Shown: positions 25,672 through 34,780, counted from the stretch's first letter. The stretch: 64,000 bases of DNA from Bradyrhizobium sp. 200 (GCF_023100945.1 NZ_CP064689.1:6058001-6122000); one strand, 5' to 3'. The notes: generated by a model not told the origin, from the sequence alone. Numbers and translations: made by a program.

Positions 25672-27603
25672 CTAATGCAGCACGCTTGCCATCGGATCTG
25701 ATTGCACCGAATTGGCAATCGTCGTCGGCGGCGGGCTCGCCGTGTCCTGAGGGTGGTCATCGACGAAAGCAATGAGTTCGGTCACCAGCGCGTTGGTATC
25801 GCCGTTGACGGCGTTATCCGAAGCTGTCGGCACCAGGTCGGCCTGCACCAAAATGGAATCGGTGTAGATATGGCCCCCGACGTAAGTTGCATCTGGATTG
25901 ACATCCACGATCGCAGCGTCGTTGACCAGTTCGTTGCCGCCTGTGGTGACCGACTGCGTCACGGCTCCGTCCGGATCAAGCGCCAGCAGATCGGCCACGG
26001 GCTGGTTCTGGAGCTGATACATCACGTCGACGTCGGAGGTGATGTTGGTCTGCCAAGCCGCGTTGATGTCGTAATAGTCTCCAGTGATGTAGAGCACTTT
26101 CAGCGGGCCACCATGACCGATGAGGGCGCCGGCCAATTCGGGATCGAGCGACGTCATGCCGGCGGCCAGCAGGCTCTGGATCAGCTCGAGATTAGCGGGC
26201 AGCTCGTCGAAAGTATCGCCGCCATAGTTTGCAATCGTGGCGTCGTTCAGCAGGTTGCTGTTGTCTGAACTCGCAGATTGAGACGGATCGGCGCCGTCGG
26301 CCGCCATCTTGATCCTGTCATTGTCCAACAGGATGTTGTTTTGAAAGATCACGTTCAGACCGTGATAGCTGCCCTTGATGATGATCAGGTCGTATTCGAC
26401 GCTGCCGTCGATGATCTGGGCCAGATTGCCCTGGGTATTGTAACCACTGACGAGGTTATAGTGGCTGCTGCTGCTGACCTGTGTTGCCACATCGTTGTCG
26501 GAGAGATAGTTGACCTGCGCGACTGCGTGAACGCTGTAGAAGTCGCCGTCGACCACGTCGACGATCCAGTTCGGGCCGGCAAATTGGGCCGAGAAGCCGG
26601 TGTAGATGCTGGGATTCTGGACAAAATCGGCGATATTGGTCGCGACGTCGTGATCGCTGGTTGATGATGGCTCGCGGTCCCCGCCCGATATGCGGACCCG
26701 ATCATCGTCCATAACGGTGTTGGTCTGGAAGATGGCATCGGTCTTGAAGTAATCTCCGTTCACCACCATGGTGCGGGCTGACTCGCCGATGTCGACGATC
26801 AGCGCCGCGTTGATGCTGAAGTTATTGCCCAACGAAGCCCACTGGCCAATACCGTGCCCGGTGTCGGGCAGCTCTGGCGGCTCGGCCGGCGGCGTCTCTT
26901 CCGACGGCCGTTCCTGCAGCGCGCCGTTGACATAGTAGCCAGGGGTCACCGAGTGTGCGTCCGGCTCGCCGCCGCCATCGGCCCAGGCCGCGTCGTGCGT
27001 GCTCAGGAAATCCGTAGCGCCGCCATCGGTCTGCGGGATCTGCCAGTTGACGGGAATCGCGGCGTTCGCGTCGGCCGCCAATTCCTCAACAATGGTCATC
27101 GCATCGCTGTTGAGGCGTTCGATCAGAGGCTCAACCACGGCCAGGGCATTCGCCGGCAGATTGACGTCGTCATCATGCATGAAGTTGTATTGATGAACCG
27201 TCAGTTGGGTCTCCGGGCCACCATCCTGGTATTTTACTGTGACGTGATGTTCGACGCTGCCTCCGCCGCCACCGCCGCCGGGCGGTTTCGGCAGCGGCAC
27301 GTTCGGCGCCGAACGCGGAAAGAAATCGGAATCGTCGTCCTGTGGACTACGGAGCTGCTTTAGCGGGCGTCCGCGAACGAAATGGACATCATCCAGTATC
27401 AGCTCCGGCACCGGGCCTGCCAAGGTCTCGATGTTCTCCGGCACGAAGCGGTGGTCGTAATGCGGCCGCGGCGTCGTGTAGTCTTCGGAAGGACGGGGCG
27501 CGAGACTATCATCGTATTGGGTGCGGTCGCGAGCGATGTCGTGGAAGATCTGCAGATATCCTGCAAAGTGCGATATGATTTCAACGAAGCTCGCTGACGC
27601 CAT
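25672..27603 (-). CDS. Probable type I secretion cargo: acidic repeat protein
   Basis: 643 residues, strongly acidic, no signal peptide and no GGxGxDxxx RTX nonapeptides. At least five spaced copies of a motif like G-D-Y-[FY]-x(2)-[ND]-A-x(2)-Q-x-N-x(4)-D-D/N-D-x are seen, starting about residues 282, 351, 410, 507 and 576, with a partial one at 135-147. The N-terminal 115 residues differ and end in a poly-glycine linker. GGGGAGG precedes the ATG at 27603. It is immediately upstream of the ABC-HlyD pair, which is the usual position of T1SS cargo. Its C-terminal 40 residues are rich in small and acidic residues, consistent with an uncleaved secretion signal. Function unknown; adhesin or biofilm matrix protein is a guess. 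Confidence 0.8.
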   Translation of the reverse strand: MASASFVEIISHFAGYLQIFHDIARDRTQYDDSLAPRPSEDYTTPRPHYDHRFVPENIETLAGPVPELILDDVHFVRGRPLKQLRSPQDDDSDFFPRSAPNVPLPKPPGGGGGGGSVEHHVTVKYQDGGPETQLTVHQYNFMHDDDVNLPANALAVVEPLIERLNSDAMTIVEELAADANAAIPVNWQIPQTDGGATDFLSTHDAAWADGGGEPDAHSVTPGYYVNGALQERPSEETPPAEPPELPDTGHGIGQWASLGNNFSINAALIVDIGESARTMVVNGDYFKTDAIFQTNTVMDDDRVRISGGDREPSSTSDHDVATNIADFVQNPSIYTGFSAQFAGPNWIVDVVDGDFYSVHAVAQVNYLSDNDVATQVSSSSHYNLVSGYNTQGNLAQIIDGSVEYDLIIIKGSYHGLNVIFQNNILLDNDRIKMAADGADPSQSASSDNSNLLNDATIANYGGDTFDELPANLELIQSLLAAGMTSLDPELAGALIGHGGPLKVLYITGDYYDINAAWQTNITSDVDVMYQLQNQPVADLLALDPDGAVTQSVTTGGNELVNDAAIVDVNPDATYVGGHIYTDSILVQADLVPTASDNAVNGDTNALVTELIAFVDDHPQDTASPPPTTIANSVQSDPMASVLH

Positions 27604-27695
27604 GGGAACCTCCCCGTGTCACCGCGAACCATCAGGGCACGTACGCGATCCGCAGCTTCTTGGCGGCAACAGCAGCGACTGAAATGAACTGACTG

Positions 27696-27725
27696 AAAAA
27701 ACCCGCGCGGCTGGTGCCGCGCGGG
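27696..27725 (-). terminator. Rho-independent terminator after the low-complexity protein gene
   Basis: On the minus strand CCCGCGCGGC-ACCA-GCCGCGCGGG (10-base perfect stem, 4-base loop) is followed by six T. It lies 14 bases after the stop at 27739. It should end or strongly reduce transcription before the repeat-protein gene, giving the first gene a higher transcript level. Confidence 0.85.
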
Positions 27726-27738
27726 TCGAACATGGAAA

Positions 27739-28548
27739 CTAAGCTGTGTCGCCGTCGTTCACGTCGCCAACAGCAGCCTGAATGGTGATGCTGTTGAACT
27801 GGATGTTCGCACCCTGCGTGATGTTCTGATCGAAGGCAGACTGGTTGAGAACTGCATCTGCGCTCGAAGACACGCTGCCACGCGCCCCAAAGTCGCCGAC
27901 GTCGCCGATCCTGGACTCGCCGCCCTCGATCTTGGCTTCCATGCTGAAGCTGGCACCCGGCTCCCACCACGATCCGCCGCCGCCGCCGTTGTAGCTGGTA
28001 GACGAGCTGTTGCTGTCGTTATCGACCAGGTTGTTGACCTGATCAATATTGAACTGGTTGCCGTCGTTCATCGTCTGGTTCACGACATCAGGCATGACGA
28101 CAGAACCGTGCGTCTCGAAGTCGTAGAGAGCGATGACCGGGGTGCTCAGCCCGCTTGTATCCACATCGACATCTACGTCGACATCGACATCTACCTTGCT
28201 CTCGACGGTGTTTTCGATCTTGTTTTCGATGTCGTTGTCGATCTTGTTGTCGACCGAGTTGTCGACGTCGTTGTCGAGATCGTTGTCTACCTCGTTGTCG
28301 AGCTTGTTCTCGACCTCGTTCGAGTTCTCATTCTTGTTCTCATTCTCATTCTTGTTGTCATTGTCGTTCTCGTTCTCGTTCTCGCTCTTGGACTCCAGCG
28401 ACTGAACGGCGAACTGCAATTGACCCTGACCCTGACCTTGGCCTTGACCCTGCCCCTGCAATTGAGCCTGGAGATTGGCCTGCGCCTGCAACTGATCCTG
28501 TTCCTGTTCCTGTTCCTGTTCCTGTTCGTTGGGATCCCAAAAAGACAT
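27739..28548 (-). CDS. Extremely low-complexity acidic repeat protein (second probable T1SS cargo)
   Basis: 269 residues built of stacked short-period tracts: (QE)n at 8-17, (QG)n at 31-43, (NE/ND/NK)n at 56-78, a tetrapeptide [VLI]-[DE]-N-x array at about 79-116, and (VD)6 at 119-130. A more ordinary C-terminal half follows, with a poly-glycine/WW segment (GGGGGSWWEPG) and an end rich in N, Q and D. No signal peptide is present. AGGAG precedes the ATG at 28548. A strong terminator follows. The neighbouring acidic repeat protein and the exporter suggest secretion by the T1SS. Calcium- or water-binding matrix roles are speculation. Confidence 0.8.
   Translation of the reverse strand: MSFWDPNEQEQEQEQEQDQLQAQANLQAQLQGQGQGQGQGQGQLQFAVQSLESKSENENENDNDNKNENENKNENSNEVENKLDNEVDNDLDNDVDNSVDNKIDNDIENKIENTVESKVDVDVDVDVDVDTSGLSTPVIALYDFETHGSVVMPDVVNQTMNDGNQFNIDQVNNLVDNDSNSSSTSYNGGGGGSWWEPGASFSMEAKIEGGESRIGDVGDFGARGSVSSSADAVLNQSAFDQNITQGANIQFNSITIQAAVGDVNDGDTA
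28160..28530 (-). repeat. Nested tandem microsatellite-like tracts inside the low-complexity gene
   Basis: Successive in-frame arrays with 6- or 12-base periods lie in this stretch, including CAGGAA repeats near 28499-28524, CAGGGTCAA/CAAGGC repeats near 28422-28460, GAGAACGA repeats near 28320-28390 and GATGTCGAC repeats near 28164-28198. All keep the frame. Such tracts are prone to slippage and copy-number change. Confidence 0.8.
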
Positions 28549-28846
28549 GACGCGCTCCTGAGGTTGGAGCATCGCGGACGGAACGAGATCGCTGATCTTC
28601 TAAGTCTGCGGTCTTCGAAGCGCGGCGGTGCTCTTTACGTCGGTTCTTCCGACTGCCGGCACTCGCGTTATTGCGAACGACGGCACGGTCAGAATGCCGC
28701 CACATCTTCGCCAACAACATGCACGCATCCGATCCTTCGCTGTATCTTGCGATATCAACCATCGACACAGTTGGCGCTCAGAACGAATGAATGTTGGAGT
28801 GAACAGCAGCGGGACGAGACATGACCATCCGTCGTCGCCGGACCGT

Positions 28847-29476
28847 TTAAGCCGCGTCGCGCGGCACGTTTTGGGGCTTCACGCCGTAGACATGCGCTTC
28901 AAGGCGCGGCAACAGATCCCAGATCTCGCGGTTGATCTTCGTCATTTCGTGGGTCGTCCGCAGCATCTCCTGCAGACGGCTTTCGTCCAGCGCCTTTATC
29001 TCTCCGAACCTCAGGCTCGACCTTGTTTCCATCAATCGCATCGACTGCGTATGGGTGATGGCGCCCGTGGAATCGAAAATGAACATGCAATGATTCAATT
29101 CATTGCGAACCTTGGTGGATTCCGAGAAACGTTCGATGAGAGCAGTCAGATTTTTCGACAGTGCCTTGTCGCTCACCCTGATCTTGGCCAGCCGCTGGAT
29201 CAGATCGAGTCTCGCGCGGGTCGTGTTCAATGTCGCGAACACGACTGCGGCGGAGGCCTCGTCGGTGCGCAACAGAATCATCAGCACGTAGATGAAAAGA
29301 CTTTCGTTGTTCGACCAACTGCAGATCAGGTTTCCCATCAGGGCAAGCACGAATGTGCGGCGATCCGCCGAGGCGGGCGCTGCTGCAGCGAGCATGTCAA
29401 AGTCCGGCTTTGGAGGCAGCTTGCTGACAAACATGGCAATGTGTCCGCGGGATACAGGCCGATTCATTGAATTCAT
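28847..29476 (-). CDS. Hypothetical protein, all-helical, next to the T1SS locus
   Basis: 209 residues with no recognised domain. The composition and pattern (RTFVLALMGNLICSWSNNES; TLNTTRARLDLIQRLAKI; RNELNHCMFIFDSTGAIT) suggest a helical bundle. The RNELNH segment recalls proteins with HEPN-like R-x(4)-H motifs, but this is weak. ATGs at 29476 and 29467 are both possible. It is the outermost minus-strand gene of the locus, divergent from the LuxR regulator. A 298-base gap with no other gene separates it from the low-complexity protein. A regulatory or chaperone role in the secretion locus is possible but not shown. Confidence 0.7.
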   Translation of the reverse strand: MNSMNRPVSRGHIAMFVSKLPPKPDFDMLAAAAPASADRRTFVLALMGNLICSWSNNESLFIYVLMILLRTDEASAAVVFATLNTTRARLDLIQRLAKIRVSDKALSKNLTALIERFSESTKVRNELNHCMFIFDSTGAITHTQSMRLMETRSSLRFGEIKALDESRLQEMLRTTHEMTKINREIWDLLPRLEAHVYGVKPQNVPRDAA

Positions 29477-29816
29477 TTAATCGTAGCGGCTAAGTCGCCA
29501 AAGAGTACATATCGAAAGATATAGCAGCAGGGGTTGGGCGGGTACTTCTCGGCAAATTACGACAAGAATAATGTCGCTTTCTTGCTGCCATCTTGCTGCA
29601 GTTCCCTTGTTTTCGACGACTTATTGTCACACTCGCGCTTCCTGGCATTCCGCCTGAAGCTTCTTGGCATTCCGTTTGAACAAGAGTAAACTTTTATGCA
29701 CAATTAAGATGCTAAGTGATCTATTTCACAGCGGCCTAGAAGGGCAGCAAGCAATCTATCGATAGTCATAGGATGTAATCATCGATAGTCATTCGACGTA
29801 ATGTAAGGGGCGCGTT
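29477..29816. promoter_or_regulatory. Divergent control region with two direct-repeat pairs
   Basis: This 340-base AT-richer gap separates the luxR-type gene from the T1SS locus. CTTCCTGGCATTCCGCCTGAA (29638-29657) repeats nearly exactly as CTTCTTGGCATTCCGTTTGA (29660-29680). ATCGATAGTCAT repeats exactly at 29758-29769 and 29781-29792, 25 bases before the LuxR start. Periods of about 22 and 23 bases equal two helical turns, as expected for tandem regulator sites on one DNA face. Confidence 0.5.
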
Positions 29817-30695
29817 ATGTCAGTCCCATTTCAGAAGACGGTTTTCCTTGTCGACGCGATGGCCTTCAGGCGAGCTCGCGCAGAGAGCTTCCTGAATCCG
29901 TGGGCCCGGAACGAAAGCGTCGAACTGATTTCGCTTGATCCCGACGAAGCCCATACAAGACTTGTCGAGCGCGCCGTATGCGACATGCTTATCTATAGCG
30001 TCGGCGCTCCCTCTCCCCACGAGGTCTTCGCCGAGATCCAGGTATTACACACCCTTCGCCGTGACGCGGCGCTCGCCATCGTCTCCGACGACGAGAATCC
30101 CACGACCGTTCTCGCCGCAATCCGTTGCGGGGCCCAGGGTTACTTCAGCAATTCCATGGCACCCGAGCTTGCGTTGCAGGCCCTTTCGTTCGTCCTGCAC
30201 GGCGGCACTTATTTTCCGCCGACCGCCATCATGGCCAGCCAAGCCTTCAGCGCGCCGGCGCCCATCGAATACAGACAGCCTGACCTTTCTCCGGAGCAAT
30301 CGCTTCCGGGGCCTGAACAACAAACGCAGGCGCCGCCTCTCGGACCGGAGGACGGCCTTTACGAGCAGCAAGTCTCCCTTTTCGACGACAAGATGCCTAA
30401 CAACGTGCAGCGCGTCCATGTGTTCAACGGCGCACGGCATGTGCCCGAGTTTACCGAGCGGCAGTATGCCGTTCTCGTTTGTCTCTGCCAGGGCGACCCC
30501 AACAAGGTGATCGGCCGCAAGCTCGGCATGACCGAAACGACCGTGAAAGTCCATGTCCGCGAAATCATGCGCAAGCTGGGCGTAAGCAACCGGACCCAGG
30601 TCGCGATCGCTGCAGCGCACGTCTGCTCGGACAGCCCCATCGAACTGGTTTCCGCGGATTCATCCATGGCGATCAAACCGGCGATAGCTCACTAG
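29817..30695 (+). CDS. LuxR/NarL-type regulator with degenerate receiver
   Basis: 292 residues. The N-terminal 125 look like a CheY fold (VFLVDAMAFRRAR; AIVSDDENPTTVLAAIRCGAQGYFS). The segment that should hold the phospho-accepting Asp reads CDMLIYSVGAP and has none, and the first acidic pocket is reduced to one Asp. A proline/glutamine-rich linker of about 80 residues follows. The GerE HTH is intact (FTERQYAVLVCLCQG... VIGRKLGMTETTVKVHVREI). It is therefore probably phosphorylation-independent. Being divergent from the T1SS locus with direct repeats in between, it is the likely regulator of that locus. Confidence 0.85.
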   Translation: MSVPFQKTVFLVDAMAFRRARAESFLNPWARNESVELISLDPDEAHTRLVERAVCDMLIYSVGAPSPHEVFAEIQVLHTLRRDAALAIVSDDENPTTVLAAIRCGAQGYFSNSMAPELALQALSFVLHGGTYFPPTAIMASQAFSAPAPIEYRQPDLSPEQSLPGPEQQTQAPPLGPEDGLYEQQVSLFDDKMPNNVQRVHVFNGARHVPEFTERQYAVLVCLCQGDPNKVIGRKLGMTETTVKVHVREIMRKLGVSNRTQVAIAAAHVCSDSPIELVSADSSMAIKPAIAH

Positions 30696-31161
30696 CGATG
30701 AATTTTCGGCGCTACGTCCCGAGCGCCATCGCGCCATCCCAGCGGAAATGAATCAGCACCCGGTCGGTTCCACAATGCGCGCGTTGGAGCAGACCCCGGA
30801 TCATTGGTGTTAATCATTCCGACGTAGCGGCGCACGAAAGAGCGAGTGCCGCGGAAGCTTTCGCATTTCCCTTCGTTCTTATGTCAGCGCTGCTGCCAGA
30901 ATTTGCGGTGAGGATGTAGAAGGAAGAGCCGGGCCCGGCCGGGCCCTTCGCGCAGTCGATGACGCGATCCGGCAGGCCAGCGCGAAGAGCCTCAGTCGAG
31001 GTCATGCTCGGTTCCACGAGAATGCGCCGGGCTCAATTTCCTCCATTCTTTGGGCAGTCGTCAGGCTGCGCCTTGTTGCGGAAAGCGGCAGCCTCCATTG
31101 CAATCTCATTATATATGATTATCGTCATATAACAATCCGGCACCGAACAGGAGAATCCCTG
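30696..31161. other. Intergenic stretch without recognised gene
   Basis: 466 bases between luxR and the thiolase gene. A GC-rich palindrome GGGCCCGGCCGGGCCC lies near 30932 but has no T-run. A short AT-rich stretch (ATTATATATGATTATCGTCA near 31107) just before the thiolase gene is a plausible promoter region. A 67-codon minus-strand frame at 30814-31017 lacks support. Confidence 0.5.
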
Positions 31162-32357
31162 ATGTCCGCAAGCCCCGATCCCGTCGTCATCCTTTCCGCC
31201 GCCCGCACGCCGCTTGGCCGGTTCATGGGCGAATTGTCCCCTTTCAGCGCCCACAAGCTCGGCGCTCACGTGATCGGCGCGGCGCTGGAACGGGCGAAAC
31301 TCGACCCCGAACGCATTGACGAGGTGTTCATGGGCAACGTGCTGCCGGCCGGACAGGGCCAGGCCCCGACGCGCCAGGCCGCGCGCGGCGCCGGACTGCC
31401 CGATGCCACCGGCGCCACAACCGTCAACAAGGTCTGCGGCTCCGGAATGAAGGCGACCATGCTGGCCCACGACATCATCAACGCCGGTTCGGCTTCGATC
31501 GTGCTGTCCGGCGGCATGGAGAGCATGAGCAATGCGCCCTATTTGCTGGCCAAGGCACGGGGCGGCTACCGCGCCGGCCACGACCGGATCATCGATCACA
31601 TGATGATGGACGGGCTGGAGGACGCCTACGAGACCGGGCGATCGATGGGCGACTTTGGCGAAGCCACCGCGGAAGCCTATCAGTTCACCCGCAAGGACCA
31701 GGATACCTATGCCATGGAGACGCTGACCCGCGCCCGCAAGGCCGTCGAGGGCGGCGCGTTCAGGGCCGAGATCGCATCAGTCACGCTGACCGAAAAGGCC
31801 GGTCCGCGCGTCGTCGCCATGACGAGCATCCGCTCAAGGTGGACCCTGGCAAGATTCCCGGATTGAAGCCCGCGTTCCGCGCCAACGGCACCATCACGCC
31901 GGCCGCCTCCTCCGCCAATGCCGACGGCGCCGCGGCGCTCATTCTGGCAAAGCGCTCGCTCGCCGATCGCGACGGCCTGCCGGTGCTCGCCGAGATCAAG
32001 GGCCACGCCACCCACAGCCAGGAGCCGCAATGGTTCACCACCGCGCCGATCCCGGCCATCCGCAAGCTGCTCGACAAGGTCGGCTGGAGCGTCGGCGACG
32101 TCGACCTGTTCGAGATCAATGAGGCCTTTGCCGTGGTGGCGATGGCGGCGCAGAAGGATCTCGGCATCGCCAGAGAAAAACTCAACGTCAATGGCGGCGC
32201 CTGCGCGCTCGGCCATCCGATCGGCGCCACCGGCGCGCGATTGATCGTGACGCTGCTGCATGCGCTGGAAGCACGCAACCTGAAACGCGGCGTCGCCGCA
32301 CTGTGCATCGGCGGCGGTGAAGCCACCGCTATCGCAGTTGAGCGCGTCGTCCGCTGA
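31162..32357 (+). pseudogene. Acetyl-CoA acetyltransferase (thiolase) with a single-base frameshift
   Basis: The reading frame from ATG 31162 encodes a normal thiolase through NKVCGSGMKA (nucleophile Cys92) to EKAGPRVVA, then shifts at about 31818 and stops at 31866. A second frame continues the family sequence seamlessly (KVDPGKIPGLKPAFRANG... NEAFAVV... NGGACALGHPIGATGAR) to 32357. Restoring one base (GCC-GATGAC instead of GCC-ATGAC) gives an intact enzyme of about 398 residues. All catalytic residues survive on either side, so this is a very recent mutation or a sequencing error. Thiolases split or join acetoacetyl-CoA or 3-ketoacyl-CoA, as at the end of beta-oxidation-like routes. Confidence 0.88.
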
Positions 32358-32380
32358 TCGGGCGATTGCGGCCTCGCGTG

Positions 32381-34705
32381 CTAGGCTCTCTTCGGGTGTA
32401 AGGTCAAAACCGAGCGCATATCGGCCTGTACGCGTATGGCTTCCTCGATGGCGGCGACAAGCGCCGTCTGGTCGAACGGCTTGGAAATGCGCGGCAGGTG
32501 AGGCTGCGTGGAGCCTGGAAGCTCGGCATATCCTGTGCAGAGCACCACGGGCGTGCCGGGACGCTCGGCGGCCACTGTCTCGGCAAGCTGAAGTCCGTTC
32601 ATTCCCGGCATGGCGTAATCGGTCACCACGATGTCGATCTTCGGCATTCGGCTCAGCAGCCGGACTGCCTCCTCGCCAGAGCGCGCCTCGATCACGGCGT
32701 GGCCGAGATCATCGAGCATCGCAGCGATGCTGTCGAGAACGAGAAGGTCATCATCGACGACCAACACGGAGATGGGTCGACTGCTGCGGGATGCGGAGCG
32801 CGACGGCTCAGCCGCATGGGGCGCCGGCACCTTTTCGTCCTGACAGGCGGGCAGCCATATCTCGGCCGTGGTCCCTTCGCCGATGTGGCTCTTCAGCAGC
32901 AGCATGCCTCCGGACTGTTCGGCCAACCCTTTCACCATCGAGAGGCCGAGACCGGTTCCCTTGCCAACACCCTTGGTCGTAAAGAACGGCTCCTGCGCAT
33001 GCTTCAGCGTCTCCTCGTCCATGCCGCATCCGGTGTCGCTCACCGAGAGCGCGACGTATCGTCCCTCCGCAAGGCCGTCGATGGCATGCTCTTCGCGTGC
33101 GGCGATGCCGATCACCCCGCCGCCCGCCGCTATCGCATCCCGCGCATTGACGGCGAGGTTGAGGATCGCGAGCTCAAGCTGGTTGGCATCGACCTTCACT
33201 TTTGCGAGCTCGATCGGAAAACGGGTCTCGACCCGGATGCCCGGATCAAACTTCAAGAGCGCTGCCATTCCGCGCACCAGTTCCGGGACATTCACGACGA
33301 CGGGCCTGAGGTCCTGCTTGCGCGCGAATGCAAGCATGCGCTGGGTCAGCGAGGCGCCCCGGAGAGCACCCTGGATCGCATTGTCGAGGAGCCGGTGGAT
33401 CCTGGGATCTTCCGGCTGGAGGCGCTTCTTCGCGAGTTCGAGGCTGCCCAGGATCACGGCGAGTATGTTGTTGAAGTCGTGGGCCACGCCGCCGGTAAGC
33501 TGTCCGATAGTCTCCATCTTCTGCGACATCGCGAGCGCGTCGCGCGTGCGCTCCAGCGCTTCCTGGGCTCGGCGGCGTTCCGTCACGTCCCGAACGATCT
33601 TGGCGAAGCCTATGGTCTCGCCCCGCTCGTTTTGCACCACACGTATAGTCGTCTCGGCCCAGAAGCGGCTGCCGTCCTTGCGAATGCGCCAGCCTTCGCC
33701 TGTCGACTTGCCTTCCCGCTTGGCCTCCAGAAGCATGGCATCAGGAATTCCGGAATCGCGCTCCTCGTCGGTGTGAAGGATGGCGTAGTGCGTCCCAACG
33801 ATCTCGTCGCCGTAGCCGATCAGCCGGCGCGCGCCGAGATTCCAGTTCGCCACCCGTCCCTCGGGGTCTAGCGTGAAGATGGCGTGATCGGCCACCCCCT
33901 CCACCAGCAGCCGGAATTTCTCCTCGCTTCGCCTGAGCGCCTCGGCTTCGCGACCAGCTCGTTCTGCCGAGAACCGGTCATACACGGCCGCAGCAAGCCC
34001 CATCATAAGGACGACAATCGTGGTGCCGGCGATCAGGAACGCGAGGGGCGCTTGTCCCACCGAGCCGGGTGCTGCGCGGCCAAGGACGGCATCCGCGGGA
34101 ACGAAGGAGGAGCCTCGCATGGCTGCGTAGTGCATCCCGGAAATCGCCACGCCCATGACGGCTCCCGCCGCTATGCGCTCGAGCACGCTCGTCATGTGAA
34201 AAGCGAGGCGCAGCGCTATGATGGACGCTCCGATCGCAATGGCGATGGAAAGCACGACCCAGATGGGATCGTAGTGGATGGAAGCCGCCATCCGCATGGC
34301 GCTCATGCCGGTGTAGTGCATGCCGGAAATCGCGAGCCCCATTGCAATGCCGGAAACGACGAGCGCGTTCGACCGCCGACTTACGACGACGAATGCGGCT
34401 GCCGCGACCAGGATGGGAATGGCAAGCGAGAGGAGCGTGAGGAGCGGGTCGTAGGAAATATCCACGCCGGGCAGGCTAAAGGCCAGCATGGCCACGAAAT
34501 GCATGGACCAGATGCCGCCGCCCATGGCGACTGCCGCAGCCCCGAGCCAGCCCAGGCTGGCGGAACCTGAAGCGGCCCGCATGCGAGTCGCAAGATCCAG
34601 TGCCGTGTAGGAGGAAAGCGCGGCGATCAGGACCGACAGCGCGACGAGAACGGGGTCATGGGAGCCTGGATGGTGATGCATTCCGTCGACGCGCGTTGAA
34701 AACAT
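32381..34705 (-). CDS. MHYT-PAS hybrid sensor histidine kinase with receiver
   Basis: About 774 residues. The N-terminal 250 form the seven-helix MHYT sensor with its repeated metal-ligand motifs (SMHFVAML, GMHYTGMSAM, GMHYAAMRG), a proposed gas or copper-linked redox sensor. Then come a PAS domain (FRLLVEGVADHAIFTLDPEG to FAKIVRDVTERR), a HisKA segment GGVAHDFNNILA (phospho-His), an HATPase with DTGCGM and GTGLGLSMVKGL, and a C-terminal receiver with Asp in DIVVTDYAMPGMNG. It is an inner-membrane kinase. The ATG at 34705 lacks a clear Shine-Dalgarno, so the start is tentative. No partner HPt or regulator gene adjoins it. Confidence 0.9.
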   Translation of the reverse strand: MFSTRVDGMHHHPGSHDPVLVALSVLIAALSSYTALDLATRMRAASGSASLGWLGAAAVAMGGGIWSMHFVAMLAFSLPGVDISYDPLLTLLSLAIPILVAAAAFVVVSRRSNALVVSGIAMGLAISGMHYTGMSAMRMAASIHYDPIWVVLSIAIAIGASIIALRLAFHMTSVLERIAAGAVMGVAISGMHYAAMRGSSFVPADAVLGRAAPGSVGQAPLAFLIAGTTIVVLMMGLAAAVYDRFSAERAGREAEALRRSEEKFRLLVEGVADHAIFTLDPEGRVANWNLGARRLIGYGDEIVGTHYAILHTDEERDSGIPDAMLLEAKREGKSTGEGWRIRKDGSRFWAETTIRVVQNERGETIGFAKIVRDVTERRRAQEALERTRDALAMSQKMETIGQLTGGVAHDFNNILAVILGSLELAKKRLQPEDPRIHRLLDNAIQGALRGASLTQRMLAFARKQDLRPVVVNVPELVRGMAALLKFDPGIRVETRFPIELAKVKVDANQLELAILNLAVNARDAIAAGGGVIGIAAREEHAIDGLAEGRYVALSVSDTGCGMDEETLKHAQEPFFTTKGVGKGTGLGLSMVKGLAEQSGGMLLLKSHIGEGTTAEIWLPACQDEKVPAPHAAEPSRSASRSSRPISVLVVDDDLLVLDSIAAMLDDLGHAVIEARSGEEAVRLLSRMPKIDIVVTDYAMPGMNGLQLAETVAAERPGTPVVLCTGYAELPGSTQPHLPRISKPFDQTALVAAIEEAIRVQADMRSVLTLHPKRA

Positions 34706-34780
34706 CTGAATAGCACCGTTTTTCCAACAGCGCATTGTTCCGGTGCCGAATAGTTGAAGAGGCCAAGTTCGGCGAAAAGC

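Noticed and set aside
23794..25701. Long open frame (635 codons) on the plus strand
   Set aside because: It is antisense to the ABC exporter. The translation is histidine- and arginine-rich and has no domain.
28160..28530. Possible CRISPR or satellite array
   Set aside because: The units are 6-12 bases, in frame and degenerate, with no spacers. They encode low-complexity protein tracts.
25672..28548. RTX toxin or haemolysin cargo
   Set aside because: No GGxGxDxxx nonapeptide was found in either repeat protein.
28108..28824. Plus-strand frame encoding a very hydrophobic valine/leucine-rich protein
   Set aside because: It arises from reading the reverse complement of the QE/ND/VD tracts. It looks like membrane segments but has no ribosome site, and the minus-strand gene has a start, an AGGAG and a terminator.
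30814..31017. 67-codon minus-strand gene
   Set aside because: It has no convincing ribosome site, family resemblance or operon partner.
31800..31870. Programmed frameshift in the thiolase gene
   Set aside because: There is no slippery heptamer or downstream stem-loop, and thiolases are not known to use frameshifting. A mutation or read error is simpler.
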